From Rubellimicrobium sp. (GTDB taxonomy: Bacteria > Pseudomonadota > Alphaproteobacteria > Rhodobacterales > Rhodobacteraceae), in the NCBI GenBank assembly GCA_020852925.1, contig JADYZU010000057.1, positions 1-40,476 of the forward strand: a DNA stretch of 40,476 nucleotides, read 5' to 3'. Both the position numbers and the translations under genes were made by a program. Under the pieces are notes generated by a model. It searched no databases and was not told where the DNA came from. It worked only from the letters and a program-made list of their open reading frames with translations. Below are positions 1 through 7,157 of the stretch, piece by piece; within the stretch, counting starts at the first letter, position 1, and every line of letters starts with the position of its first letter.

Positions 1-2
1 AT

Positions 3-284
3 AGCAACATCGTCGAGCGTGCCATCAAGCCGGTGTGCCTGACGAGGAAGAACGCGCTCTTCGCCGGTTCTGCCAGCGGCGGCGAGAGCTGGGCTGTCCT
101 GGCCTCGCTGATCAACACCTGCAAGATGAACGACATCGACCCAGAGACTTGGCTCTCCGATGTGCTCGAACGCATCGTCTCGGGGCGTACCACCATCAAC
201 CGGCTCGATGAGCTTCTGCCCTGGACTTGGAAGGCGGCACGTCTGGCTACGGCCAACGACACTCTGGAGGCGCAGGCCGCATGA
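3..284 (+). CDS. IS66 family transposase, C-terminal fragment (cut by window edge)
   Basis: The open frame enters from the left edge and ends at TGA 282-284. It carries the typical IS66 transposase C-terminus: NIVERAIKPVCLTRKNALFAG, then GGESWAVLASLINTCKMN and a closing segment ending LDELLPWTW. This is the part of TnpC/IS66 that follows the last catalytic acidic residue, so no catalytic residue is visible here. The upstream part of the gene is outside the window, so truncation is by the window and not shown to be biological. Its stop overlaps the start of the next gene as ATGA, which suggests coupled translation of the two frames as parts of one element. Confidence 0.9.
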   Translation, partial: SNIVERAIKPVCLTRKNALFAGSASGGESWAVLASLINTCKMNDIDPETWLSDVLERIVSGRTTINRLDELLPWTWKAARLATANDTLEAQAA

Positions 285-841
285 ACACATCCACCCCGAC
301 CAGTGCGCCGAAGCGGCTCATGCTCGACCAGAAGAACTTCTTCGACTTCCTCCGAGCGCAGCGCCCCAGCCCGCCCGCCGCCGATCCGCAGACCTTGGAT
401 GTATACCTCACCGCGCTCATCATCGGGCCGCGCTTCATCGATCCTCGCCAGTGGATCCCATCCTTTGTTGGCGAAGGTGCCCTCATGGCGCTCGAACACA
501 CGACCGAGGCCCAGGCGCTCCAGTCTTTGGTGGCAGCCTACAACGCAATCTCCTCGGGGCTGGGCGACACGCCCGAGACCTGGCGCCCGCGGTTGACAGC
601 GCACGGCGACCCGGCCTCTGCGCCCTACCTGTGGGCAGGCGGCTTCCTGCTCGGGACGAAGTTCGCGCCCAAGCTCTGGAAACCGGTATTGCTGGGAGAA
701 GAGGGCGACCTGATAGGACCGATCAGAGAAATGGCTGACACGCGCGCCAACCTTGATGCCGCCGCTGTCGCGAAGGTGGCCAAGGCTGTCGTTGCCATCC
801 GCGCGCACTTCATGCCGCGCAGGGCAAAGTCCTTCCGCTGA
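281..841 (+). CDS. UPF0149 (YecA/YgfB-like) family protein carried by the IS66 element
   Basis: 186 residues. The start chosen is the ATG overlapping the transposase stop (ATGA, 281-284). A longer frame from 227 exists but runs inside the transposase. The protein resembles the UPF0149/YecA family: an all-helical protein with LDVYLTALIIGPRFIDPRQWIP and LWAGGFLLGTKFAPKLWKP segments. No SEC-C type cysteine motif is visible at the C-terminus, which ends in a basic RRAKSFR tail. The biochemical function is not established. Its tight coupling to the transposase and position inside the inferred element boundary suggest a passenger or accessory gene of the IS66 element. Confidence 0.75.
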   Translation: MNTSTPTSAPKRLMLDQKNFFDFLRAQRPSPPAADPQTLDVYLTALIIGPRFIDPRQWIPSFVGEGALMALEHTTEAQALQSLVAAYNAISSGLGDTPETWRPRLTAHGDPASAPYLWAGGFLLGTKFAPKLWKPVLLGEEGDLIGPIREMADTRANLDAAAVAKVAKAVVAIRAHFMPRRAKSFR

Positions 842-871
842 CCGAGCCCCCGCCCGTCAACACCTGTCGAC

Positions 872-894
872 TACGGTCTGCTCGTGACGCTCAC
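872..894 (+). repeat. Putative right terminal inverted repeat of the IS66 element
   Basis: Ends ...GTGACGCTCAC at 884-894. Read from the outside it begins GTGAGCGTCACGAG, similar to IS66-type ends. It abuts the repeat that starts GATGAAGG at 895, and those 8 bases (895-902) are the expected 8-bp target duplication. The left partner is not in the window, so this is a boundary prediction. Confidence 0.45.
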
Positions 895-977
895 GATGAA
901 GGGGGCCCCTTCATCTTTGCAAAAAAAATACCCCCGCCGGAGGCGGCACAACGCCGGCCGAGGGCGCGCGGCCGGGG
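895..977 (+). repeat. Intergenic repeat copy 1 (inverted match to 40370-40449)
   Basis: Begins with a near-perfect palindrome (GATGAAGGGG, one G, CCCCTTCATC; 895-915), followed by TTTGC, A8, TACCCCCGCCGGAGGCGGCA and a tail ending CGGCCGGGG. The reverse complement of 40370-40449 matches over the whole length apart from the A-tract (A8 versus TGAAA) and two substitutions in the tail. It lies between the UPF0149 and dapB 3' ends. Confidence 0.9.
921..946 (-). terminator. Intrinsic terminator-like hairpin with T8, downstream of dapB
   Basis: On the minus strand, CCGCC-TCC-GGCGG (946 to 934) forms a short GC stem. It is followed by GGGTA and eight T (928-921). It lies about 120 bases beyond the dapB stop in the direction of dapB transcription. 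The stem is short (5 bp) but entirely GC, and the T tract is the longest of any copy of this repeat. Confidence 0.55.
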
Positions 978-1068
978 TGTGGGGTGGGGGGTTGGGGCGC
1001 AACGCCAGACTGTCAGGGGGTTCCCATCCCGCAACCGGCGCCGCGGTCAAGTTGCGGAGGCCCCGCCC

Positions 1069-1878
1069 TCACAGGCCCAGCACATCCGTCATGTCGTATT
1101 CTCCCGGCGCGCGCCCCTGCCCCCAGAGCGCGGCCCTGAGCGCGCCGCGCGCGAAGATCGCGCGGTCGGTGGCAACGTGGCGCAGCACCAGCCGCTCGCC
1201 CGCGCCCGCGAAGATCACGTCATGCTCGCCCACGATGTCGCCGCCGCGCAGCACGGCAAAGCCGATATGCCCCTCCTGCCGCGCCCCGGTGAGGCCGTCG
1301 CGCCCCCGGTCCGCGACCTGCCCGAGATCGACGCCCCGCCCCTCGGCCGCCGCCTGCCCGAGCATGAGCGCGGTTCCCGAGGGCGCATCGACCTTGGCGC
1401 GGTGATGCGCCTCGAGCACCTCGATGTCGAACTCCGGCCCCAGCGCCGCCGCCACCTTGCGCGTGAGTGCCGCGAGCAGGTTCACCCCGAGGCTCATGTT
1501 CCCTGCGCGCACGATCACCGCATGGCGCGCGGCGGCGGCGATGGCGCGCAGATGTCCGTCCTCGAGGCCGGTGGTGCCGATCACATGCACCGCCCGCGCC
1601 TGCGCCGCCAGTGCGGCGAATTCCACCGTGGCCGCGGGCGCGGTGAAGTCCACCACCGCCTGCGCCCGGGCAAAGGCGTCGATCGGGTCATCCTCGATCC
1701 TCACGCCCAGGGGCGCGCCCCCCATGGCGGTGCCCGCATCCTGCCCGACCCAGGGATGGCCCGGCCGTTCGACCGCGCCCGCAAGGCGGGCCTGCCCCGA
1801 TCCGGCGATGACGCGCATGAGCATCTGCCCCATCCGCCCCGAGGCGCCCGTGACCACGATTCCCGGCAGATCGGCCAT
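1069..1878 (-). CDS. dapB: 4-hydroxy-tetrahydrodipicolinate reductase
   Basis: 269 residues, normal DapB length. It reduces 4-hydroxy-tetrahydrodipicolinate to tetrahydrodipicolinate with NAD(P)H in lysine and meso-diaminopimelate synthesis, in the cytosol. Visible motifs: nucleotide-binding GASGRMG near residues 11-17, GTTG at 101-104, and the signature [15 protein letters not shown] at 156-170 with the catalytic His pair and Lys. The start at 1878 is preferred over the in-frame ATG at 1890, because GGAGG sits ideally before 1878 (GGAGGGAAAGATG) and the upstream codons overlap that site. It is transcribed divergently from rbfA across a perfect inverted repeat. The pathway partners dapE and dapD are also in this window but in separate units. 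Confidence 0.96.
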   Translation of the reverse strand: MADLPGIVVTGASGRMGQMLMRVIAGSGQARLAGAVERPGHPWVGQDAGTAMGGAPLGVRIEDDPIDAFARAQAVVDFTAPAATVEFAALAAQARAVHVIGTTGLEDGHLRAIAAAARHAVIVRAGNMSLGVNLLAALTRKVAAALGPEFDIEVLEAHHRAKVDAPSGTALMLGQAAAEGRGVDLGQVADRGRDGLTGARQEGHIGFAVLRGGDIVGEHDVIFAGAGERLVLRHVATDRAIFARGALRAALWGQGRAPGEYDMTDVLGL

Positions 1879-1929
1879 CTTTCCCTCCATGCGCCACCGC
1901 CCGGCGTGATAGCGCGCAGGCGCGCCCTT

Positions 1930-1954
1930 GGCAAAGCCCCCGCTTGGCTTTGCC
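1930..1954. promoter_or_regulatory. Perfect 9-bp inverted repeat between dapB and rbfA
   Basis: GGCAAAGCC (1930-1938), 7-base spacer, GGCTTTGCC (1946-1954). It lies in the 91-bp divergent intergenic region, 15 bases before the first possible rbfA ATG. It could be an operator shared by both promoters or a hairpin in the rbfA leader. No T tract follows, so a terminator is unlikely. Confidence 0.5.
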
Positions 1955-1969
1955 TGCGCCAGTGCCTAG

Positions 1970-2407
1970 ATGGGGGCCATGAGCGCCCCATCCCGTCCCC
2001 CCGCCAAGGGCCCCTCGCAGCGCCAGTTGCGCGTGGGCGAACTGATCCGCCGCACCCTCTCCGATGTGCTGGCGCGCGGCGATGTCCATGACCCCGACCT
2101 GCAACGCCTGTCGATCACCGTGGGCGAGGTGACGGTCTCGCCCGATCTGAAGTGGGCGACCGCGCATGTGCTGCCCCTGGGCGGGGGCGATGCCGCGCTG
2201 GCGCTGGCCGCGCTGCGCCGCCACCGGGGCGAGTTGCGCCACCAGCTTGCGCGCGGCCTCACGCTCCGGCATGCGCCGGACCTGCGCTTCGAGATCGACA
2301 CGACCTTCGACCGGCTCGACGCCTCGCGGCGGATGTTCGCGGACGAACGGGTGCGCCGCGACCTCGACCCGCCCGACGATGCCGGCACCGGAGCCGACAA
2401 GGCGTGA
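1970..2407 (+). CDS. rbfA: 30S ribosome-binding factor A
   Basis: 145 residues if started at ATG 1970. An alternative ATG at 1979 (MSAPSRPP) is preceded by GGGGG and is equally plausible. The RbfA KH-like fold is recognised by [19 protein letters not shown] near the N-terminus, the [19 protein letters not shown] strand-helix region, and [16 protein letters not shown]. The protein helps late 16S rRNA 5' end maturation and cold adaptation by binding the 30S subunit. The C-terminus ends in an acidic, Ala/Gly-rich tail. Its stop overlaps the next start as GTGA (2404-2407), and truB follows one gene later, the usual ribosome-assembly grouping. Confidence 0.93.
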   Translation: MGAMSAPSRPPAKGPSQRQLRVGELIRRTLSDVLARGDVHDPDLQRLSITVGEVTVSPDLKWATAHVLPLGGGDAALALAALRRHRGELRHQLARGLTLRHAPDLRFEIDTTFDRLDASRRMFADERVRRDLDPPDDAGTGADKA

Positions 2408-3144
2408 TCCGCGCGCTGTGCACCCTTGCCCTTCTGACCGTCGCCGCCGCCTCTCCTGCCCGTGCCGTCGACTGCGCCCCCGCCCGGTTCGAGGGCCGCG
2501 CCTACACGATCTGCGAGATCGCCCCGGCGACCGACGACCTGCGCCTCTTTCGCGCCGATGCCGCCGGTCGGCCCTGGGGCAGCTTTGCCGCGCTCGAATC
2601 CGCGGTCGGGCCCCTCGCCTTCGCCATGAACGGCGGCATGTATCACGAGGACCGCACGCCGGTCGGCCTCTATGTCGAGGACGGCCACGAGGAGATGCGC
2701 CTCATCACCAGCGCCGGGCCCGGCAATTTCGGCATGCTGCCCAACGGCGTGTTCTGCATCGGCACCGGCCGCGCCGATGTGGTCGAGACGCTGGACTTCG
2801 CCGCGCGTCCGCGGGACTGCCGCTTTGCCACGCAGTCGGGGCCGATGCTGGTGATCGACGGCGCGCTGCATCCGCGCTTCCTGCCCGACTCGGACTCGCG
2901 CAACATCCGCAACGGCGTCGGCACCTCGGCCGACGGGCGGCGCGCGGTCCTTGCCATCTCGGACGAGGCGGTGACCTTCCACGAATTCGCCCGGCTGTTC
3001 CAGATCGGCCTGGGCCTGCCGCAGGCGCTCTATCTCGACGGGCGGGTGTCGCGGCTGCATGCGCCCGCGCTCGGCCGGTCGGATGGCGGGCCGCGCATGG
3101 GGCCGATCCTGGCCGTGGTTGACCCTGCCGGCGCGGGCGGCTAA
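2404..3144 (+). CDS. Secreted phosphodiester glycosidase-like protein (DUF2233/NAGPA family)
   Basis: 246 residues from the GTG that overlaps the rbfA stop (GTGA). A cleavable Sec signal peptide is evident ([21 protein letters not shown]), so the mature protein is periplasmic or secreted. The body matches the NAGPA/DUF2233 fold: [67 protein letters not shown] and [12 protein letters not shown]. Related proteins include eukaryotic GlcNAc-1-phosphodiester N-acetylglucosaminidase, but bacterial substrates are largely unknown. Lying between rbfA and truB with no functional link is odd but appears to be a coupled operon member. Paired cysteines in the mature part (VDCAP, TICEI, VFCIG, RDCRF) fit a periplasmic disulfide protein. 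Confidence 0.85.
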   Translation: MIRALCTLALLTVAAASPARAVDCAPARFEGRAYTICEIAPATDDLRLFRADAAGRPWGSFAALESAVGPLAFAMNGGMYHEDRTPVGLYVEDGHEEMRLITSAGPGNFGMLPNGVFCIGTGRADVVETLDFAARPRDCRFATQSGPMLVIDGALHPRFLPDSDSRNIRNGVGTSADGRRAVLAISDEAVTFHEFARLFQIGLGLPQALYLDGRVSRLHAPALGRSDGGPRMGPILAVVDPAGAGG

Positions 3145-3175
3145 GGCGCGGGCCTTCTGGAGACCGGGGGCGGAC

Positions 3176-4090
3176 ATGGCACGGACACGCAAGGGGCGCG
3201 CGGTTGACGGCTGGGTGATCGTGGACAAGCCCGCCGGCCCTGGCTCGACCGATATCGTGAACCGCGTGCGGCGGGCCTTCGGCGCGCAGAAGGCGGGCCA
3301 CGCCGGCACGCTCGACCCGGACGCGACCGGGATCCTCGTCGTGGCGCTGGGCGAGGCGACCAAGGCGATCCCGCATGTCATGGACGCGCTCAAGGCCTAT
3401 GACTTCACCGTGCGCTGGGGCGCGGCCACCACCACCGACGATGCTTCGGGCGCGATCCTCGCCACCTCGGCGCTGCGCCCCGACGATGCCGCGATCAAGG
3501 CCGCGATCCCGCGCTATCTGGGCGACATCATGCAGGTGCCGCCCGCCTTCTCGGCGGTGCGGGTGGACGGCGCGCGCGCCTATGACCTCGCCCGCGACGG
3601 CGAGACGCCCGCGCTTCAGGCCCGCCCGCTCTGGGTCGAGGAACTGCTGCTCACCGACCGGCCCGACCCCGATCACGCCCGCCTCGAGATGACCTGCGGC
3701 AAGGGCGGCTATGTGCGCGCCATCGCCCGCGACCTGGGCCGCGACCTGGGCTGCCTCGGCCATGTGACCGCGCTGCGCCGGCTCTGGTCGGGGCCGTTCA
3801 CGCTCGATCAGGCGGTGACGATGGACCGGATCGAGACCGCCGCCGGCACGCCCGATATCGACGCGCTTCTCCTGCCGATCGAGGCCGGCCTCGCCGACCT
3901 GCCCGAGGTGCGCCTCACCGCCCCCGATGCCAGGCGGGTCGCGAACGGCAATCCCGCGCCCGCCGTCCCGCAGGAGGCGCTCGATTTCGACGACGACTGC
4001 TGGGCAAGCCACGGCGGCCGCGCCCTGGCCTTCGGCCACTGGCGCGCGGGGCAGTTCCACCCCGCCCGCGTCATCGCGACCCGGCCGTGA
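3176..4090 (+). CDS. truB: tRNA pseudouridine(55) synthase
   Basis: 304 residues. It isomerises U55 of tRNA to pseudouridine. Motifs: GWVIVDKPAGPGSTDIVNRV at the N-terminus, the catalytic motif GHAGTLDPDATG with Asp at about residue 47, MQVPPAFSAVRVDGARAYDLAR (KxxG/RxY region), and GKGGYVRAIARDLGRDLG. The C-terminal extension ending GRALAFGHWRAGQFHPARVI is PUA-like. The start ATG 3176 is chosen because homologous sequence begins at GWVIVDKP shortly after it, and longer frames overlap the upstream gene. It lies 31 bases after the phosphodiester-glycosidase-like gene. Its stop overlaps the next start as GTGA. Confidence 0.96.
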   Translation: MARTRKGRAVDGWVIVDKPAGPGSTDIVNRVRRAFGAQKAGHAGTLDPDATGILVVALGEATKAIPHVMDALKAYDFTVRWGAATTTDDASGAILATSALRPDDAAIKAAIPRYLGDIMQVPPAFSAVRVDGARAYDLARDGETPALQARPLWVEELLLTDRPDPDHARLEMTCGKGGYVRAIARDLGRDLGCLGHVTALRRLWSGPFTLDQAVTMDRIETAAGTPDIDALLLPIEAGLADLPEVRLTAPDARRVANGNPAPAVPQEALDFDDDCWASHGGRALAFGHWRAGQFHPARVIATRP

Positions 4091-4737
4091 CCGGCACCGG
4101 CTACAACCCGCCGCAGGATCCGCTGCGCATCCTGCACGACGACCACGAGATCGTGCTGGTGGACAAGCCGGCGGGCCTGCTGTCGGTCCCCGGCAAGGGC
4201 GAGCACCTCGCCGATTGCCTGATCGCCCGGCTCGGGCGGATCTTCCCGACCGTGCTGCTGGTCCACCGCCTCGACCGCGACACATCGGGGATCATGGTCT
4301 TTGCCCTGACCGCGCATGCCCAGCGCCACCTCGGCTGGCAGTTCGAGGAACGCAAGGTGCAGAAGACCTACATCGCCCGCGTCCACGGCCTCCTCGAGGG
4401 CGACCGCGGCACCGTCGACCTGCCGATCGCCGTGGACTGGCCGAACCGCCCGCTCCAGAAGATCGACCCGGACTCGGGCCGCCCCGCCGTCACCGACTGG
4501 CGCGTGCTGCGCCGCGGCGACAACGAGACCCGCCTGCGCCTCACCCCGCACACCGGCCGCAGCCATCAGTTGCGCGTGCACATGCTGGCGCTCGGCCATC
4601 CGATCCTCGGCGATCCGTTCTACGCCACCGGCCCCGCGCGCGCCCATGACCGGCTCATGCTCCATTCGGAAACGCTGCGCCTGCGCCATCCCGACGGCGG
4701 GCAGCACCTGCGCTTCACCGCCCCCTGCCCGTTCTGA
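4087..4737 (+). CDS. RluA-family pseudouridine synthase
   Basis: 216 residues from a GTG start overlapping the truB stop. This is a compact RluA-type enzyme without an S4 domain. It shows ILHDDHEIVLVDKPAGLLSVPGKG, the catalytic HRLDRDTSG with Asp at about residue 63, RKVQKTYIARV, and the terminal TGRSHQLRVHMLALGHPILGD block. The short, S4-less form resembles E. coli RluA (dual 23S rRNA 746 / tRNA 32), but the exact site modified cannot be read from the sequence. Coupling to truB suggests a tRNA-modification pair. The stop at 4735-4737 is followed within 10 bases by intergenic repeat copy 2. Confidence 0.92.
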   Translation: MTGTGYNPPQDPLRILHDDHEIVLVDKPAGLLSVPGKGEHLADCLIARLGRIFPTVLLVHRLDRDTSGIMVFALTAHAQRHLGWQFEERKVQKTYIARVHGLLEGDRGTVDLPIAVDWPNRPLQKIDPDSGRPAVTDWRVLRRGDNETRLRLTPHTGRSHQLRVHMLALGHPILGDPFYATGPARAHDRLMLHSETLRLRHPDGGQHLRFTAPCPF

Positions 4738-4743
4738 GCCTCC

Positions 4744-4780
4744 CTTCATCTTTGCCCCAAATACCCCCGCCGGAGGCCCC
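4744..4780 (+). repeat. Intergenic repeat copy 2
   Basis: CTTCATCTTTGCCCCAAATA then CCCCCGCCGGAGGC, the same core as copy 1 without its tail. It sits between the convergent 3' ends of the RluA-type gene and the aldehyde dehydrogenase gene. On the minus strand the GCCTCCGGC-GGGGGTATTT order is weakly terminator-like for the aldehyde dehydrogenase transcript. Confidence 0.85.
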
Positions 4781-4845
4781 CGAGGCGGGGCCCGCAGGGC
4801 CCGGCCGAGAGGAAGACCCGCGCGGGCCGCGCCCGCGCTCCGCCA

Positions 4846-4868
4846 GGCCCCTGCGATGCGCAGGGGCC
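4846..4868 (-). terminator. Strong hairpin directly after the aldehyde dehydrogenase stop
   Basis: GGCCCCTGCG-ATG-CGCAGGGGCC: a perfect 10-bp stem with a 3-base loop, ending one base from the TAG stop (4872-4870) of the minus-strand aldehyde dehydrogenase gene. No T tract follows, so it may be a terminator of the T-poor type or a 3' stabilising hairpin. Confidence 0.55.
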
Positions 4869-4869
4869 G

Positions 4870-6321
4870 CTACGGCGCAGGCACCGCCGTGTCCCAGTTC
4901 GAGATCGCCTTCTGCACCAGGAATTCCTCGATCCCCCAGACCCCGCCCTCGCGCGCCAGCCCCGAGGCGCCGATCCCGCCAAAGAACGCGCCCTTCGGCA
5001 GGCCCTTGCCGTTCATCTCGATCATGCCCGCGCGCAGCGTCCGCGCCAGCCGGTTGCGCCGCGCGCCATCGGCCGACTGCACATAGTTGGTCAGGCCATA
5101 GACCGTGTCGTTGGCGATGGCCGCCGCCTCTTCCTCGGTGTCTAAGGGGATGATCGACAGCACCGGTCCGAAGATCTCCTCGCGCTCGATGGTCATGCCC
5201 GGCACCACATCGGCAAAGACGGTCGGCCGCACGAAATAGCCCTTGTTCAGCCCCTCCGGCCGCCCCAGCCCGCCCGCCACCAGACGCGCGCCCTCCTCGA
5301 TCCCCTTCTGGATATAGCCCTGCACCTGGGTCCACTGCCGTTCGTTCACCACCGGGCCGATATGCGCCCCCTCGAGGTGCGACGGCCCGACCCGCGTGGC
5401 CAGGGCCACGGCGCGCGCCTCCTCGACCGCCTGTTCGTAGCGCGGCCGCTCGACCAGCATGCGCGTGGGCGCGTTGCAGGACTGGCCCGAATTGTTCATC
5501 ACATGCCGCACCCCGCGCGCCACCGCATCGGCGTCGGCATCGGCGAAGATCAGGTTCGCGCCCTTGCCGCCCAGTTCCAGCGCCACCCGCTTGAACGTGT
5601 CGGCCGCCGCCCGGCCGATTGCCCGCCCGGCCCGGGTCGAGCCGGTGAAGGACACCATGGCGATGTCGGGATGGGTGGACAGGTCGGTTCCGACCCCGGC
5701 GCCGTCGCCGTTCACCAGGTTGAACACCCCGGCCGGACAGCCCGCGTCATGGACGAATTCGGCGAACAGCATCGACGACAGCGGCGCCTGTTCCGACGGC
5801 TTGAGCACGATCGTGCAGCCCGCCAGCAGCGCCGGGATCACCTTCAGCGTCACCTGGTTCATCGGCCAGTTCCAGGGCGTGATGAGGGCGACCACCCCGA
5901 TCGCCTCCAGCGCCAGACGCGAATCGGGCACGTCGGCGCGCAGCGTCTTCAGAAAGCGCACCTCGCGGAACGCCTCGAGGAAATTCTGGATATGGCTCGA
6001 GACGCAGGGCGCCTGCGCGCGCCGCGCAAGGTCGATCGGCGCCCCCATCTCGAGCGAGATCGCCCGGGCCATTTCCTCGGCGCGGCCCTGATACTGCGCG
6101 AGGATCCGTTCCACCAGCGCCACGCGCGCGCCCGGATCGCCGCTGGACCAGGCCGGGAACGCCGCCCTTGCCGCCGCGATCGCCGCCTGCGAATCGGCCC
6201 CGCCCCCCAGCGAGATGACCGCCGCCGGTTCCTCGGTCGAGGGATTGATGACCACATGATCGCGGCCTTCGCGGGGCGCCACCCAGGCGCCGTTGATGTA
6301 GAAGGAACGTTTCTCGATCAT
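4870..6321 (-). CDS. NAD(P)-dependent aldehyde dehydrogenase
   Basis: 483 residues, full length for the ALDH superfamily. It oxidises an aldehyde to a carboxylate using NAD(P)+. Visible: PWNW with the oxyanion Asn at about 151, KPSEQAPLS, the cofactor motif FTGSTRAGRAIG, the general base in LELGGKGANLI (Glu about 249), the nucleophile in NSGQSCNAPTRM (Cys about 282), and EEIFGPVLSI. Start at 6321 fits AGGAGAG about 7 bases upstream and the conserved N-terminus (FYINGAWVAP). Substrate cannot be assigned. It is divergent from a peroxiredoxin over a 109-bp spacer, which could mean a shared stress response. It ends at a strong hairpin. Confidence 0.93.
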   Translation of the reverse strand: MIEKRSFYINGAWVAPREGRDHVVINPSTEEPAAVISLGGGADSQAAIAAARAAFPAWSSGDPGARVALVERILAQYQGRAEEMARAISLEMGAPIDLARRAQAPCVSSHIQNFLEAFREVRFLKTLRADVPDSRLALEAIGVVALITPWNWPMNQVTLKVIPALLAGCTIVLKPSEQAPLSSMLFAEFVHDAGCPAGVFNLVNGDGAGVGTDLSTHPDIAMVSFTGSTRAGRAIGRAAADTFKRVALELGGKGANLIFADADADAVARGVRHVMNNSGQSCNAPTRMLVERPRYEQAVEEARAVALATRVGPSHLEGAHIGPVVNERQWTQVQGYIQKGIEEGARLVAGGLGRPEGLNKGYFVRPTVFADVVPGMTIEREEIFGPVLSIIPLDTEEEAAAIANDTVYGLTNYVQSADGARRNRLARTLRAGMIEMNGKGLPKGAFFGGIGASGLAREGGVWGIEEFLVQKAISNWDTAVPAP

Positions 6322-6430
6322 CGGACTCTCTCCTCGGCAGAAAATGCATGGCAGCCATGTTGCGGCGAAATGGCACATCCCGGCGTCCCGCCCTATATCG
6401 GGGCCAGGATCCGGAACAAGGAGCACCGTC

Positions 6431-7084
6431 ATGGGCCTTCGCATCAACGATACCATCCCCAACCTGACCGTCCAGACCGATCAGGGCACATTCGCCCTGC
6501 ATGACTGGATCGGCGACAGCTGGGCCATCCTGTTCTCGCATCCGAAGGATTTCACCCCGGTCTGCACCACCGAATTCGGCGCCGTGGCGCAACTGGCCGA
6601 CGAATGGGCGCGGCGCGGCACGAAGGTGATGGGCATCTCTGTGGACAGCGCCGAGGATCACATCCGCTGGAAGCACGACATCGAGCAGACCTCGGGCGCG
6701 AAGGCCGGGTTCCCGATCATCGCCGACACCGATCTGGCCGTGGCCAAGGCGTTCGACATGCTGCCGGCCGATGCCTGGCTGCCCGATGGCCGCACCCCTG
6801 CCGATACCGCGACGGTGCGCGTGGTGTTCATCATCGGCCCCGACAGGAAGCTGAAGCTGTCGATGACCTATCCGATGAATGTCGGGCGCAACTTCGCCGA
6901 GGTGCTGCGCGCGCTCGACGCGCTTCAGACCGCGGCGCGCGAGGGGGTCTCGACCCCCGCCAACTGGAGCGTGGGCGACGACGTGGTGATCCCCGGCACG
7001 ATCCCCGACGATGAGGCCGCACAGCGTTTCGACGGCTTTACCAAAGTCCTGCCCTATCTGCGCAAGGGCCGGATCCGCGCCTGA
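6431..7084 (+). CDS. 1-Cys peroxiredoxin (Prx6-type)
   Basis: 217 residues. It reduces hydrogen peroxide and organic peroxides through a single peroxidatic cysteine in FTPVCTTE (Cys about 45). No other cysteine is present in the chain, so it is a 1-Cys enzyme that needs an external thiol. The C-terminal extension with SVGDDVVIPGTIPDDEA and YLRKGRIRA, and MTYPMNVGRNF, are typical of Prx6-type proteins. Start ATG 6431 is supported by AAGGAG at 6419-6424. A longer frame from 6344 has no such site and would run into the divergent promoter. It is divergent from an aldehyde dehydrogenase, consistent with joint handling of lipid-peroxide products, which is inference. Confidence 0.94.
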   Translation: MGLRINDTIPNLTVQTDQGTFALHDWIGDSWAILFSHPKDFTPVCTTEFGAVAQLADEWARRGTKVMGISVDSAEDHIRWKHDIEQTSGAKAGFPIIADTDLAVAKAFDMLPADAWLPDGRTPADTATVRVVFIIGPDRKLKLSMTYPMNVGRNFAEVLRALDALQTAAREGVSTPANWSVGDDVVIPGTIPDDEAAQRFDGFTKVLPYLRKGRIRA

Positions 7085-7101
7085 ACCGGGCGCAAGGCAG
7101 G

Positions 7102-7123
7102 GGTCCGGCAGCGATGCCGGACC
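7102..7123. terminator. Hairpin with GNRA loop between convergent genes
   Basis: GGTCCGGCA-GCGA-TGCCGGACC: perfect 9-bp stem closed by a GCGA tetraloop, 17 bases after the peroxiredoxin stop and about 35 bases beyond the L,D-transpeptidase stop on the other strand. No T tract on either side. Likely a bidirectional 3'-end structure. Confidence 0.55.
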
Positions 7124-7157
7124 GCACCGCCGCCCGCCGCGGCCCCGCCGCCGGGGT

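Larger units (their letters stand above)
1..894 (+). mobile_element. Right part of an IS66-family insertion element
   Basis: The window opens inside an IS66-like element. A transposase C-terminus (to 284) is translationally coupled to a UPF0149 gene (to 841). The inferred right boundary is about 894, because the sequence from 872 to 894 ends in GTGACGCTCAC, whose reverse complement starts GTGAGCGTCAC and resembles IS66-type ends (often GTAAGCG). Right after it begins a palindromic host repeat that is intact at the other end of the window. The left end lies outside the window, so neither the matching terminal repeat nor the target duplication can be seen. The exact boundary is inference. Confidence 0.6.

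Noticed and set aside
1966..3393. 475-codon open frame on the minus strand over rbfA and the phosphodiester-glycosidase-like gene
   Set aside because: Shadow of GC-rich codon usage; opposite strand has recognised proteins in full and this frame shows only Arg/Gly/Ala-rich low-complexity sequence.
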